From the NCBI RefSeq assembly GCF_026344035.1, contig NZ_JAPKND010000005.1, positions 186,001 through 250,000 on the forward strand: 64,000 nt of DNA, written 5' to 3'. Below are positions 50,980-60,942 of this stretch, piece by piece (position 1 is the first letter of the stretch; every line of letters begins with the position of its first letter). A program made the translations under genes and the position numbers. Under the pieces are notes generated by a model, which worked only from the letters and a program-made list of their open reading frames with translations, had not been told where the DNA came from and made no database searches. Source of the stretch: Alcaligenes endophyticus (GTDB taxonomy: Bacteria > Pseudomonadota > Gammaproteobacteria > Burkholderiales > Burkholderiaceae_B).

Positions 50980-52287
50980 GTGCGTAAACATAAACTTGCT
51001 TTAACACTCACTGCTTTAATGGCCACACTGGGTACCGCCCATGCTGCCACAGAAATTCAATTCTGGCACTCTATGGAAGGTGCTTTAGGCGATCGAGTCA
51101 ATGACCTGGTCGAAAACTTTAACCAAACCCAGTCAGATTATGTGGTGGTGCCCTCTTACAAAGGTACCTATGGCGAATCGATGAATGCGGGTATCGCCGC
51201 TTTCCGCTCTGGCAATGCACCTGATATCTTACAAGTTTTTGAAGTAGGCACCGCCACCATGATGGGCGCTAAGGGTGCGATAGAACCCATTGAAGCCTTG
51301 TCTGAGAAAGTCGGCAAGCCTATTAAAGCCAGTGATTTTCTAGGGGCTGTGGCAGGTTACTACTCGTCTACCGACGGCCAGCTTATCTCCATGCCCTTTA
51401 ACAGTTCCACCGCTATTTTTTATTACAACAAAGATGCATTCAAAAAAGCGGGTTTAGATGTCAACAATCCACCAAAAACATGGGCTGAAGTGGCGGCTGC
51501 GGGGGCGAAATTGCGTGAAGCCGGCTACGAGTGCGGCTATACCACTTCTTGGCCTAGCTGGATCTTATTAGAGAACTTTGCTGCTTGGCACAACATCCCC
51601 TACGCTAGTGATGACAACGGTTTTGGCGGCCCTCAAGCGCGCTTAAAACTGGACGACCCCCTCTTTACCAAGCACGTAGGCTTCTTAACTGACATGGCTA
51701 AAGATGGCACCTTTACCTACGGCGGCCGTGGCGATACAGCCAACTCCTTATTCACCACTGGAAAATGTGGAATGTTTACGGGCTCAAGCGCCAGTCGTGC
51801 CAACATTGTGGCTACCGGCGAATTCGATCTAGGAATGTCATCCCTACCTTATTACGACGACGTGAAAGGCGCACCACAGAACTCAATTATTGGTGGGGCA
51901 TCATTATGGGTGTTTGCAAAACGCCCAGCGGAAGTCGAAAAAGGGATTGTTGAGTTCTTCAATTTTCTAGTGAGTCCCGAACAAGCCGCGGTCTGGCACC
52001 AAGAAACCGGTTACGTCCCCGTGACGAAAGGGGGCTACGAGAAAACGAAAGAGTCTGGCTACTACGACAAAAACCCTGGCACTGATGTTGCCATTCAGCA
52101 ATTGTCCGCAGACACCACCGAAAACTCCCGCGGTATACGCCTGGGCTTCTTGCCTCAAATTCGTGATATCGAGGAAGGCTTGATGGAGCAGATCTTTGCA
52201 GGCAAGGTCAGTGTAGAGGAAGGTCTGAAAGCGATGCAAACTCGTGGTGATGAGCTATTGCAGCGTTTTGAGAAAAGCCAGAAGTAG
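50980..52287 (+). CDS. ugpB: Glycerol-3-phosphate ABC transporter binding protein UgpB
   Basis: The 435-residue product has a signal peptide (about 1-22, ending AHAAT). The UgpB-type binding fold follows, with EIQFWHSMEGALGDRVNDL, SYKGTYGESMNAGIAAFRSG, FNSSTAIFYYNKDAF and CGYTTSWPSW. I chose the GTG at 50980 because GGAGA lies directly upstream; an in-frame TTG 27 bp earlier would place the ribosome site inside the gene. It captures sn-glycerol 3-phosphate or glycerophosphodiesters in the periplasm. A strong hairpin follows before ugpA, so the binding protein is probably made in excess. Confidence 0.94.
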   Translation: MRKHKLALTLTALMATLGTAHAATEIQFWHSMEGALGDRVNDLVENFNQTQSDYVVVPSYKGTYGESMNAGIAAFRSGNAPDILQVFEVGTATMMGAKGAIEPIEALSEKVGKPIKASDFLGAVAGYYSSTDGQLISMPFNSSTAIFYYNKDAFKKAGLDVNNPPKTWAEVAAAGAKLREAGYECGYTTSWPSWILLENFAAWHNIPYASDDNGFGGPQARLKLDDPLFTKHVGFLTDMAKDGTFTYGGRGDTANSLFTTGKCGMFTGSSASRANIVATGEFDLGMSSLPYYDDVKGAPQNSIIGGASLWVFAKRPAEVEKGIVEFFNFLVSPEQAAVWHQETGYVPVTKGGYEKTKESGYYDKNPGTDVAIQQLSADTTENSRGIRLGFLPQIRDIEEGLMEQIFAGKVSVEEGLKAMQTRGDELLQRFEKSQK

Positions 52288-52318
52288 GGCTTGATTCGCT
52301 AAGCTGCATTACAATTTA

Positions 52319-52350
52319 AACACAACAGGCTCATACGAGCCTGTTGTGTT
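52319..52350 (+). terminator. Hairpin between ugpB and ugpA
   Basis: Perfect 14-bp arms (52319-52332 and 52337-52350) around a 4-base loop lie 31 bp after the ugpB stop. The T-run is weak. Partial termination or message stabilisation would set the binding-protein to permease ratio. Confidence 0.7.
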
Positions 52351-52423
52351 ACTACGCATAGCCCTATTTTTTCGTCCATCGCCCATTAGTTTTCAAGTCT
52401 AGCCTTCGGTTTTCTTCGTACCT

Positions 52424-53308
52424 ATGGAAAAACGTGCCGTATTCAACCATAAGCTGCTGCCCTACTTGCTCCTAGCCCCTCAGCTTTTGGTTACTTTGGT
52501 GTTCTTTTTTTGGCCCGCTGCCCAAGGAATTTGGCAGGCTTTCCATCTAGAGGACCCCTTTGGGCTCTCCAGTCAGTTTGTAGGCTTAGACAATTTCCGT
52601 GAGCTATTTGCGCAAAGTAGCTACCTGGAATCATTCAAAACCACCGCCCTATTTTCTGTCTTGGTTGCTGTATCAGGGTTAAGTGTTGCCTTGTTGTTAG
52701 CTGTCATGGCCAATCGCGTAGTACGTGGCGCCCTGCTTTACCGTGGCCTGCTTATTTGGCCGTATGCCGTGGCCACTGCCGTAGCGGGGGTTTTGTGGCT
52801 ATTTTTATTCTCCCCCTCGGTGGGCATTATTGCCGTTTATCTGTTTAAGTGGGGAATCGCATGGAATCCCCGTCTTAATAGCAACGACGCCATGTTTCTG
52901 GTGGTGCTAGCCTCAGTCTGGAAGCAAATTTCCTACAATTTTTTATTTTTCCTGGCCGGCTTACAAGCGATTCCACGCTCTTTGATTGAAGCCGCTGCTA
53001 TTGATGGAGCCAGCCCCTTACGTCGCTTCTGGTCTATCGTATTTCCTCTGCTCTCTCCTACTACGTTCTTTTTATTCGTAGTTAATATCATTTATGCCTT
53101 CTTCGACACCTTCGCTATTATCGACACGGTCACACGCGGCGGGCCGGGAGAAAGCACTGCTATATTGGTCTACCGTGTATTCACCACCGGTTTTGTAAAC
53201 CTTGACTTAGGCTCGTCCGCTGCACAATCCGTTATTTTAATGCTGCTAGTGGGGATCCTGACCGTGATTCAATTTCGTTACATAGATCGTAAAGTCAGTT
53301 ATCAATAA
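52424..53308 (+). CDS. ugpA: Glycerol-3-phosphate ABC transporter permease UgpA
   Basis: The 294-residue membrane protein has six expected membrane segments. Its N-terminus ([22 protein letters not shown]) is typical of UgpA/MalF-like permeases. The coupling loop is [21 protein letters not shown], and the [18 protein letters not shown] segment is UgpA-specific. It forms the channel with UgpE. The gene starts about 136 bp after ugpB, past a hairpin, and ugpE follows after 18 bp. No clear ribosome site precedes the ATG at 52424. Confidence 0.93.
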   Translation: MEKRAVFNHKLLPYLLLAPQLLVTLVFFFWPAAQGIWQAFHLEDPFGLSSQFVGLDNFRELFAQSSYLESFKTTALFSVLVAVSGLSVALLLAVMANRVVRGALLYRGLLIWPYAVATAVAGVLWLFLFSPSVGIIAVYLFKWGIAWNPRLNSNDAMFLVVLASVWKQISYNFLFFLAGLQAIPRSLIEAAAIDGASPLRRFWSIVFPLLSPTTFFLFVVNIIYAFFDTFAIIDTVTRGGPGESTAILVYRVFTTGFVNLDLGSSAAQSVILMLLVGILTVIQFRYIDRKVSYQ

Positions 53309-53326
53309 GATACTGTTAATCCCACT

Positions 53327-54169
53327 ATGATTGAACGCCGCCCCTTGCTTGATTTATTCAGCCACCTCATTTTACTTCTTGGGGTGCTGACCATCGCCTT
53401 TCCACTTTACGTAACCTTTGTCGCCTCCACTCAAAGCGCCGTAGAAGTGGCTCGTGCACCCATGTCCCTACTACCGGGTGCACACTTTTGGGATAACTAC
53501 AGCGCCGCCCTATTCGGTACCAAGCGCAATGATCCGCCCGTTATTCAAATGTTATGGGTAAGTACGGTGATGGCGTTAGGCATCGCCATAGGAAAAATTG
53601 CGATTTCTATGCTGTCAGCATTTGCCGTCGTGTATTTTCGTTTTCGTTTTCGACTGCTGTTTTTTTGGATGATTTTCATCACTCTGATGCTGCCCGTCGA
53701 AGTACGTATTATGCCTACCTATCAAGTCGTCGCAGAACTAGGAATGCTAAATAGTTATACCGGTTTAATTTTGCCCCTGATTGCCTCGGCCACCGCTACC
53801 TTCCTATTTCGCCAGTTTTTTTTAACCGTACCCGACGAGTTAATGGAAGCGGCCCGTATCGATGGGGCCAGTCCCATGCGATTTTTCTGGGATATCTTAC
53901 TGCCCCTTTCCAAAACCACTATAGCCGCTCTTTTTGTTATCCAGTTTATTTATGGCTGGAATCAATATCTATGGCCGTTAATTAGCACTACTAGCGAAAA
54001 TATGTATCCTATCGTGGTGGGCATACGCAGGCTCATCGCCGGCGGTGACAGTGTCACTCAGTGGAACATCGTGATGGCCACGGCCATGCTCGCCATGGCC
54101 CCTCCAGCTATCGTTGTGCTTGTAATGCAGCGCTGGTTTGTGAAGGGCTTGATAGACTCTGAAAAATAG
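53327..54169 (+). CDS. ugpE: Glycerol-3-phosphate ABC transporter permease UgpE
   Basis: The 280-residue membrane protein has six expected membrane segments and the coupling loop [22 protein letters not shown]. The [20 protein letters not shown] and [12 protein letters not shown] segments are characteristic of UgpE. Together with UgpA it makes the inner-membrane pore. It lies 18 bp after ugpA and 23 bp before ugpC, so the three are co-transcribed. Confidence 0.93.
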   Translation: MIERRPLLDLFSHLILLLGVLTIAFPLYVTFVASTQSAVEVARAPMSLLPGAHFWDNYSAALFGTKRNDPPVIQMLWVSTVMALGIAIGKIAISMLSAFAVVYFRFRFRLLFFWMIFITLMLPVEVRIMPTYQVVAELGMLNSYTGLILPLIASATATFLFRQFFLTVPDELMEAARIDGASPMRFFWDILLPLSKTTIAALFVIQFIYGWNQYLWPLISTTSENMYPIVVGIRRLIAGGDSVTQWNIVMATAMLAMAPPAIVVLVMQRWFVKGLIDSEK

Positions 54170-54192
54170 TCATACCAAGACTGGATTGTTAT

Positions 54193-55278
54193 ATGGCCAC
54201 CTTAAAATTTTCCAATATTAAGAAAACTTACCCCAACGGCACCCAAGTCATACACGGCATCAATATTGATGTACAAGATGGCGAGTTTCTGGTCATCGTG
54301 GGCCCCTCCGGCTGTGGGAAATCTACCTTAATGCGTATGGTGGCTGGCCTAGAAAGCATTACCGAAGGCGAGATCTCCATTGATGGTCGAATCGTTAATA
54401 ACCTAGAACCCGCAGAGCGGGATATTGCGATGGTTTTTCAAAACTATGCGCTATATCCGCACATGACTGTCTACGACAACATGGCCTATGGTCTAAAAAT
54501 ACGTCGTGTACCCAAAGCAGAAATTCGTACATTGGTTGAGCGTGCCGCAGGCATCCTTGAACTCACCGGCCTACTTGATCGCCGCCCCTCGCAATTATCA
54601 GGCGGTCAGCGCCAACGTGTCGCGATGGGCCGTGCCATCGTGCGTGAGCCCAAAGTTTTCCTATTTGATGAGCCCCTATCTAACTTAGATGCCAAGCTGC
54701 GGGTTCAAATGCGTTTGGAGATTCAACGATTACATCAACGTTTACGCACGACCAGCCTGTACGTCACGCATGACCAGGTCGAAGCCATGACGCTAGCCAC
54801 ACGCATGGTTGTGATGAATAAAGGCATTGCCGAGCAAATAGGCACCCCTAGCGACGTTTTTGAACGCCCTGCCAGCACCTTCGTGGCCAGTTTCATAGGC
54901 TCCCCGCCCATGAATTTACTCCCCGTCTCGGTGGACCGGCATGGCGTTGTATGGGACACCATGGGGCAAGCGTTGCACTTTCAAGCCATTGATGTACCTT
55001 CCTATACCCACGGACGTGAACTTTACTTAGGGCTTCGTCCTGAACATAGTAAATTGCATGCCAGCGGTATTTCACTACAAGTGGAAATGATTGAAATTTT
55101 AGGTTCTGAACAGCTTATTCATGGGGTGCATAAAGATCACGGTCTAGTGGTGCGCTGCCCTATGAAAGCCACAGCGAACTACCCCATACAAGTAGGCGAA
55201 ACGATACAAGTCGGGCGTGACCCTGACTACGCCCTGCACTGGTTCGACCGCGCTACCGGCTTACGTATAGATGCCTAA
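54193..55278 (+). CDS. ugpC: Glycerol-3-phosphate ABC transporter ATPase UgpC
   Basis: The 361-residue ATPase has Walker [11 protein letters not shown], the signature [16 protein letters not shown], Walker [17 protein letters not shown] and the H-loop [15 protein letters not shown]-terminal TOBE/OB regulatory domain (about 240-355) includes [10 protein letters not shown]. The [10 protein letters not shown] stretch is typical of UgpC. It powers the importer. The gene ends the ugpBAEC run; no ugpQ phosphodiesterase gene follows. A hairpin lies directly after the stop codon, between it and the convergent second LIV-type binding protein gene. Confidence 0.94.
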   Translation: MATLKFSNIKKTYPNGTQVIHGINIDVQDGEFLVIVGPSGCGKSTLMRMVAGLESITEGEISIDGRIVNNLEPAERDIAMVFQNYALYPHMTVYDNMAYGLKIRRVPKAEIRTLVERAAGILELTGLLDRRPSQLSGGQRQRVAMGRAIVREPKVFLFDEPLSNLDAKLRVQMRLEIQRLHQRLRTTSLYVTHDQVEAMTLATRMVVMNKGIAEQIGTPSDVFERPASTFVASFIGSPPMNLLPVSVDRHGVVWDTMGQALHFQAIDVPSYTHGRELYLGLRPEHSKLHASGISLQVEMIEILGSEQLIHGVHKDHGLVVRCPMKATANYPIQVGETIQVGRDPDYALHWFDRATGLRIDA

Positions 55279-55312
55279 CAAAAAACCCCCAGTGCTATAC
55301 AGCAACTGGGGG
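55278..55312 (-). terminator. Terminator between ugpC and the second LIV-type binding protein gene
   Basis: A stem with arms CCCCCAGT and ACTGGGGG around an 11-base loop is followed on the minus strand by a run of six T. It sits about 27 bp after the minus-strand stop codon at 55339. The plus-strand side has no T-run, so it mainly serves the leftward gene. Confidence 0.88.
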
Positions 55313-55338
55313 TAAGCAATAGTCGTTAAACCGCTGGT

Positions 55339-56463
55339 TTATTTACCGTACACGGTTTTGCTGCCATCTTCGTGCCACGAGAACACATCGAACTTAAACT
55401 CGTTCAAGTCACCTTGCTTGTTCCAGTTGATCTCACCAATTGGTGTATTCACACTGTTTGCGTGCAAGTACTCGGCCACTTTTGCCGGATCATCAGCACC
55501 CACAGCCTGAATCGCATCAGCAATCGCCTTAGTGGCTGCATAGGCAGTCATTTGAAACGCGCCACCAGCATCGCGGCCCTTGGCCTTAAAGGCCTCTACT
55601 ACGGCTACGTTATCTGGGTTTTGGGTAAAATCGGCAGGTAGAGTTAGCAGCATGCCTTCTACAGCCTTACCCGCGATGGCGTTAATATCGGGATTACCCA
55701 CGCCCTCAGGGCCCATAAAACCTGCGTTTACGCCTTGCTCAGCGGCCTGACGCAGCAACAAACCCATTTCCGGATGATAACCACCAAAGTAAACGAAGTC
55801 GGCACCCGAGCTGCGTAAACGAGTAATCACAGCAGAGTAATCGCTATCGCCTGCATTGATGCCTTCAAAAAAGGCTACTTCTATGCCTGCTTTTTGCAAA
55901 TCATCACGCACAGCAGAGGCAATACCTTGACCATAAGACTGCTTATCGTGCAAGACTGCTACCTTAGCAGGCTTAATTTGTTCAACAATAAATTTCGCCG
56001 CGGCAGGGCCTTGCTGATCATCTCGGCCTATGGTTCGAAAGATAGTTTCATAGCCTTTGCCATCAGTGACGATAGGCGCAGTCGCCGAAGGAGTCACCAT
56101 AACGACGCCTTCATTATCGTAGATGTCAGTGGCGGCTACCGTAGCACCAGAGCATACATGCCCGACAACATAATTAATCTTTTCGTTAACAATGCGATTG
56201 GCTACTACAGGCCCTTGTTTAGGCTCACAAGCGTCATCCATCGTAACGACTACTAGGTTTTTACCTAACACGCCGCCGGCCGCGTTGATCTGCTCAACGG
56301 CGGTGTCCACGCCTTGTTTAACCATATCGCCATACTGGGTAACAGGGCCGGTGAACGGGCCTGCAATAGCAATACGGATATCATCAGCCATGGCAGCGCC
56401 GGCAAACAACAAACCGCTAGAAAAGGTCAATGCCGCTGCGAGCGGAGTGAAACGAATCTTCAT
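55339..56463 (-). CDS. Second LIV-type branched-chain amino-acid binding protein (orphan)
   Basis: The 374-residue product is the same length as, and clearly paralogous to, the LivK at 42504-43628. It shares TGPVTQYGDM, INAAGGVLGK, DDACEPKQG, RTIGRDDQQGP, AVLHDKQSYGQG and GDSDYSAVITRLRS. A signal peptide covers about residues 1-26. A strong GGAGG precedes the ATG at 56463, so I reject an upstream in-frame TTG at 56529. It has its own terminator and no linked permease, so it probably feeds the LivHMGF transporter with a different ligand preference. Confidence 0.94.
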   Translation of the reverse strand: MKIRFTPLAAALTFSSGLLFAGAAMADDIRIAIAGPFTGPVTQYGDMVKQGVDTAVEQINAAGGVLGKNLVVVTMDDACEPKQGPVVANRIVNEKINYVVGHVCSGATVAATDIYDNEGVVMVTPSATAPIVTDGKGYETIFRTIGRDDQQGPAAAKFIVEQIKPAKVAVLHDKQSYGQGIASAVRDDLQKAGIEVAFFEGINAGDSDYSAVITRLRSSGADFVYFGGYHPEMGLLLRQAAEQGVNAGFMGPEGVGNPDINAIAGKAVEGMLLTLPADFTQNPDNVAVVEAFKAKGRDAGGAFQMTAYAATKAIADAIQAVGADDPAKVAEYLHANSVNTPIGEINWNKQGDLNEFKFDVFSWHEDGSKTVYGK

Positions 56464-56554
56464 AGAATACACCTCCAGATTGGTGCAAGAAGCATACACT
56501 GTCTGTACAGTGAATGCTTCAGTTTGCAAGTAAATTTAAGGGTAATCTATTAGC

Positions 56555-57250
56555 TTATGCCAACAAACTGCGCAACATCCAAGCATTTTTCTCGTGTATG
56601 TCTAGGCGTTGTGTCAGCAAATCGGCTGTAGGCTGATCATCCGCTTTGTCGGCTCGGTCAAAGGCTGTACGGGCAACACGCGCTAAGGCTTCATTGCCTT
56701 TTACCAATAGCTCTACCATTTCAGTAGCATTAGGCACTTTGCTGGGCTGTTTAATCGTAGCCAGCTTTTCGAACTCGGCATACGTGCCCGGGGCATAATA
56801 GCCTAGTGCACGAATACGCTCGGCAATATCATCTAACGCCTGCCACATTTCTGTGTATTGGGTCATGAACAGTTCATGCAAGGTCTTAAACATGGGACCC
56901 GTAACGTTCCAATGAAAGTTATGCGTCATCAAATACAAAGTATAAGAATCAGCCAGTACCCTGGATAGTTCTAGAGCCACCGCGCTGCGATCCGTCGCGC
57001 TGATACCAATATCGATATTCAAAGCACTAGGAGACACGACAGGTGTACCTTCTGGCTGACTTTTTGCGGGAGCCTTAGCAGCCACTGTTTTGGTTTTTGC
57101 TACTTTTTTTACCGCAGCTTTCTTAGCGGGCGCTGCAGGTGTTGCTGGGCTAGCAGTTTTAACCGCCGCTTTTGCTTCGGGGCTACCACTTGCCACATTA
57201 CTGGTCGGGGTGTTAACTGCTTTTTTAACTGCCTTGACTGCTTTTGCCAT
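56555..57250 (-). CDS. dps: Dps-family ferritin-like protein with a histone-H1-like N-terminal tail
   Basis: The 231-residue product has two parts. Residues 1 to about 75 form a Lys/Ala/Pro-rich, low-complexity tail with KKAAVKKVAKTK-type segments, like bacterial histone-H1-like proteins. Residues about 78-231 are a Dps four-helix bundle with the ferroxidase motif HNFHWNVTGPMFKTLH, and DDIAERIRALG. Usual Dps proteins are about 150-170 residues with tails of 10-20 residues, so this tail is exceptionally long. Dps stores iron, uses hydrogen peroxide and binds DNA; the tail should strengthen DNA binding. The gene follows oxyR by 70 bp, consistent with OxyR control. AGGAG precedes the ATG. Confidence 0.93.
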   Translation of the reverse strand: MAKAVKAVKKAVNTPTSNVASGSPEAKAAVKTASPATPAAPAKKAAVKKVAKTKTVAAKAPAKSQPEGTPVVSPSALNIDIGISATDRSAVALELSRVLADSYTLYLMTHNFHWNVTGPMFKTLHELFMTQYTEMWQALDDIAERIRALGYYAPGTYAEFEKLATIKQPSKVPNATEMVELLVKGNEALARVARTAFDRADKADDQPTADLLTQRLDIHEKNAWMLRSLLA

Positions 57251-57320
57251 AATAAGCTCCTGAAAATCAAAGGACTAAAAGTGCTTTTGCGCAGCATACC
57301 ACGCAAACAAAGGCCTACAA

Positions 57321-58286
57321 TCAGACCAATTCATGAAATTGTTGATTATTACCGTATTCCACAGGTAAATAATGGATTCCCTCGACGCCGCACTCCATGA
57401 CTGCTTGAGTTAAGGCATCAATGGCTGCTTGACGCGGAAAGCTTTTACGCCAAATCAGTGCTACACGTCTGTCGGGCACAGGGTCGGTAAAGGGGATATA
57501 AGTTAATAAGTCATTAAACTGGCCCAAGGCGCTGATCGAGCTTGCAGGCAGCACCGTGACCCCAATCCCCGCGGCGACCATATGACGTATAGTTTCCAGC
57601 GAGGAGCCCTCAAAGGTACGCTGTATTCCTTCACTGGAGGCAGAAAAACGGGATAACTCAGGGCACACGCCCAATACCTGATCGCGGAAGCAATGACCCG
57701 CCCCAAGCAGCAACATGGTTTGCTCTTTCAGCTCGTCTGGGCACACTTCTGTGCGTTGCGCCCAAGGATGCTCATGCGGCACCGCGACCATAAACGGCTC
57801 ATCATATAATTCCCGCACCGCAAAACCGCTCTCGGGTAAAGGCAAGGCGACGATCGCGCAGTCTATCTCGCCTTGACGAAGCAACTCTACTAACCGTACG
57901 GTAAAGTTTTCTTGCAACAGCAAAGGCATCTGCGGCATCAGCTCAATTTGCTTAGGTACTAACTTAGGCAATAAGTAGGGGGCTATCGTATAAATCACCC
58001 CCACTCGCAAGGAGCCGCTTAATGGGTCTTGCCCTTGGCGCGCGATCTCGCGCATATTAGCCCCTTCTTCTAACACTTTTTGGGCTTGTGTAATCAAGCG
58101 CAGGCCTATAGGAGTGATACCTATCTCTGAGCCTCCACGCTCAAAAATAGTGACTCCCAACTCGTCCTCCAGCTTCTTAACCGCTACCGATAAAGTGGGC
58201 TGACTGACAAAGCACGCTTCTGCTGCGCGTCCAAAGTGACGCTCGCGAGCGACGGCCACTATGTATTTAAGTTCGGTCAAAGTCAT
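57321..58286 (-). CDS. oxyR: Hydrogen-peroxide-sensing regulator OxyR
   Basis: The 321-residue LysR-type regulator has the N-terminal winged helix (about 1-60; HFGRAAEACFVSQPTLSVAV) and an effector domain. The redox pair falls at Cys199 (in GHCFRD) and Cys208 (in LGVCPE), exactly the positions known in E. coli OxyR. Peroxide should oxidise this pair to a disulfide and switch the regulator on. The gene lies 45 bp after recG and 70 bp before dps, on the same strand. That arrangement, with recG and ridA upstream, is common in Burkholderiales. Confidence 0.95.
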   Translation of the reverse strand: MTLTELKYIVAVARERHFGRAAEACFVSQPTLSVAVKKLEDELGVTIFERGGSEIGITPIGLRLITQAQKVLEEGANMREIARQGQDPLSGSLRVGVIYTIAPYLLPKLVPKQIELMPQMPLLLQENFTVRLVELLRQGEIDCAIVALPLPESGFAVRELYDEPFMVAVPHEHPWAQRTEVCPDELKEQTMLLLGAGHCFRDQVLGVCPELSRFSASSEGIQRTFEGSSLETIRHMVAAGIGVTVLPASSISALGQFNDLLTYIPFTDPVPDRRVALIWRKSFPRQAAIDALTQAVMECGVEGIHYLPVEYGNNQQFHELV

Positions 58287-58331
58287 AAGTAAATTCTCGT
58301 AGTGGAAGACGTTTTTGTCCAGCGCTAAGTA

Positions 58332-60401
58332 CTAACTTCTCAGTAGCTCTTCACGTCCTTTCATCCAGCGCTGCATATGCGCCGCTGCCGCATTAGGGTA
58401 TTGATCGCGCAACACAACCGCTACTTCTTGCGCCTGTTCAATTAAAGCGGCATCCGTATCTAAACTGGCAAAACGCAATACTGCTTGGCCCGATTGACGC
58501 ATGCCCATGAACTCACCGGGCCCTCGCTGTGCTAAATCGCGTCGAGCAATTTCAAAACCATCGGTAGTTTCATACATGGCTTGCAGACGTGCGCGAGCAA
58601 TATGCGATAAAGGCGTTTGGTACAGTAAAACACATACAGACTGTATATGGCCCCGCCCTACTCGACCACGCAGTTGATGCAGTTGTGCTAAGCCAAAGCG
58701 CTCCGCATGTTCAATAATCATGAGTGACGCATTGGCCACATCGACCCCAACCTCAATGACTGTCGTCGCTACTAACACGTCTAACTCATGGGCCCGAAAA
58801 GCGTCCATTATTTGCGCCTTCTCGGTGGCAGACTGGCGCCCATGAATCAGGCCTATACGCACCTCTGGCAAAGCTTGGGTAAGCACCAAATGGGTATCAA
58901 TGGCGGTTTGCAACTGTAGTGCCTCACTTTCTTCCACTAAGGGGCAGACCCAATACGCTTGCCGTCCCTGGGCGACCTCTGCCCTGACACGGTCCATGAT
59001 TTCTGGCCGGCGGGCATCCGATGCTAACTTGGTGATAACGGGGCTACGGCCAGGGGGAAGCTCATCGATAGCCGATACATCAAGATCCGCAAAGTAACTC
59101 ATGGCTAAAGTGCGTGGTATAGGTGTAGCACTCATATTTAATTGGTGTGGAATCAAGGTGTTGCCGCTGCGATTGGCCTTATCACCTTTACGGCTCAACT
59201 CAAGCCGTTGGCCCACTCCAAACCTATGTTGCTCATCCAAAATCACTAAGCCTAAGCGCTGGAATTGAACGTGCTCTTGGATAAGAGCTTGTGTACCAAC
59301 GGCGAGTGTGGCCGCTCCGGTCCGTAAAGCCTCATACGCTTCATGTTTTTTCTTGGCGCTCAAACTTCCCGTCAGCCAAACCAGAGGCACTCCTAACGGG
59401 TCTAACCAAGCTTTAATTTTCACATAGTGCTGCTCCGCCAAGATTTCGGTGGGCGCCATGATAGCAACCTGATATCCGCTAGCAATCGCCTGCGTGGCGG
59501 CTAACGTAGCCACAATTGTCTTACCACTACCCACATCGCCTTGTAGCAGCCTGTGCATGGGAAAGTCACGTGCCATATCATGCGCAATTTCATTCACCAC
59601 GCGTTCTTGAGCGGAGGTTAATTGAAACGGTAAACTGGCGCGTAACTGCTGTTCAAGAGCGGAGTGCCGTGCTGCTAGCGGCTGCGCCTTCTGCGCACGA
59701 CGTGCTTGTCTCGCTGCTGCCAGTGATAACTGCTGCGCTAACAACTCATCAAATTTAATCCGATTCCAAGCCGGATGGCCCTCGTGGAATAAGCGCTCGT
59801 AACTTAAGTCTGGGGGGGGGTAATGCAACAGACGGATGGCCTCTTGGAAAGGCATGAGCTGTAGCTCATCGCGTAATGCCGTTGGTAGCGTATCGCGAAG
59901 ATCCGCCTGTTCAAGCGCCTGCGCAATACACTTACGTAAACTAGGCTGAGTGAGGCCATCAGTGGTGGGGTATACGGGCGTTAAAGCGCGGGCTAGCGCA
60001 GCCCCCGCATTGCTTAACTTAGGATGCACCATTTCTAAGCCATTAAAGCCTTGTCGAATCTCGCCCCGGACGCGAATCTGACGTCCAACAGCTAAGGCTT
60101 TAATTTGGCTGGGATAAAAATGTATCCAACGCAAAGACAAGCGGCCCGACTCGTCTTCAATGACCGCGTGTAACTGCCTTCTTGGGCGCTGCTGCACGTC
60201 AACGCTTAAAATCGTACCTTCCACTTGGACCGATAAACCAGGGTGAACCTCGGCAATAGCTTGCACATGAGTTTCATCTTCGTAGCGTATAGGCAAATGC
60301 ACGACGAAATCGGCTGGCGCAACCAGGCCCAAGCGCTCTAAGCGCTGGGCCATCGTGCTAGTCTTTTTTTTGCTAGGTGCAGCAGTTGGCTGGGTGGCCA
60401 T
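58332..60401 (-). CDS. recG: ATP-dependent DNA helicase RecG
   Basis: The 689-residue product has the N-terminal wedge/OB domain (about 20-150; RLERLGLVAPADFVVHLPIR). Superfamily II helicase motifs follow: Walker A LLQGDVGSGKT, the DEQH box in VILDEQHRFGVGQ, and SATPIPRTLAM. In the second half are VEVGVDVANASLMIIEHAER, QLHQLRGRVGR and the RecG-type end DGFEIARRDLAQRGPGEFMG. RecG remodels stalled replication forks and Holliday junctions. It starts 14 bp after ridA. The helical N-terminal extension is short, as in many betaproteobacteria. Confidence 0.97.
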   Translation of the reverse strand: MATQPTAAPSKKKTSTMAQRLERLGLVAPADFVVHLPIRYEDETHVQAIAEVHPGLSVQVEGTILSVDVQQRPRRQLHAVIEDESGRLSLRWIHFYPSQIKALAVGRQIRVRGEIRQGFNGLEMVHPKLSNAGAALARALTPVYPTTDGLTQPSLRKCIAQALEQADLRDTLPTALRDELQLMPFQEAIRLLHYPPPDLSYERLFHEGHPAWNRIKFDELLAQQLSLAAARQARRAQKAQPLAARHSALEQQLRASLPFQLTSAQERVVNEIAHDMARDFPMHRLLQGDVGSGKTIVATLAATQAIASGYQVAIMAPTEILAEQHYVKIKAWLDPLGVPLVWLTGSLSAKKKHEAYEALRTGAATLAVGTQALIQEHVQFQRLGLVILDEQHRFGVGQRLELSRKGDKANRSGNTLIPHQLNMSATPIPRTLAMSYFADLDVSAIDELPPGRSPVITKLASDARRPEIMDRVRAEVAQGRQAYWVCPLVEESEALQLQTAIDTHLVLTQALPEVRIGLIHGRQSATEKAQIMDAFRAHELDVLVATTVIEVGVDVANASLMIIEHAERFGLAQLHQLRGRVGRGHIQSVCVLLYQTPLSHIARARLQAMYETTDGFEIARRDLAQRGPGEFMGMRQSGQAVLRFASLDTDAALIEQAQEVAVVLRDQYPNAAAAHMQRWMKGREELLRS

Positions 60402-60415
60402 TTCCCAAACAGAAC

Positions 60416-60802
60416 TTAAATAACGATGATCGCCTCGACCTCGAACTGTGCCCCTTTCGGCAAACTACTAACACCTATGGTGGAGCGAGCAGGGAAAGGT
60501 TGAGGCACTAGCTCGGCCATAATGGCGTTAGCACTAGCGAATTTACTTAAATCAGTTAGGAATAAACCTAACCGTACTATGTTGCTCATTTCGCCGCCTG
60601 CCGCCTTAATCACCGCTTCCAGATTGGCGAAAGACTGCCTGACTTGAGCTTCAAAATTTTCTGATACTAATTCGCCAGTACTTGGCTCTAGACCAATTTG
60701 GCCAGATAAATAGACGGTCTTGCCGCTAGGAGCAACCACAGCCTGAGAATAAGGGCCTACTGCAGCAGGAGCGCTGTCTGTAAAAATAATTTGCTTAGCC
60801 AT
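60416..60802 (-). CDS. ridA: Reactive intermediate/imine deaminase RidA
   Basis: The 128-residue product is a YjgF/YER057c/UK114 family member. It has the N-terminal SAPAAVGPYSQAVV, GQIGLEPSTGELV, LGLFLTDLSKFASAN, and the signature region RSTIGVSSLPKGAQFEVEAI with the conserved Arg that binds the imine carboxylate. RidA trimers hydrolyse 2-aminoacrylate and related imines made by PLP enzymes. It lies just upstream of recG on the same strand and probably begins this operon. Confidence 0.96.
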   Translation of the reverse strand: MAKQIIFTDSAPAAVGPYSQAVVAPSGKTVYLSGQIGLEPSTGELVSENFEAQVRQSFANLEAVIKAAGGEMSNIVRLGLFLTDLSKFASANAIMAELVPQPFPARSTIGVSSLPKGAQFEVEAIIVI

Positions 60803-60942
60803 AAAAAACCATCAAAAGTGAATAAAAGAAGGTCTATCAGAGTTTAAACTTCTATAGGAAAATTTAACAAGAAAAATGCACATTTTCCTGAGTAACCTTG
60901 ATAGGGACTGAGCAAATAGACACGCCTCGTGCCCTATTATGC

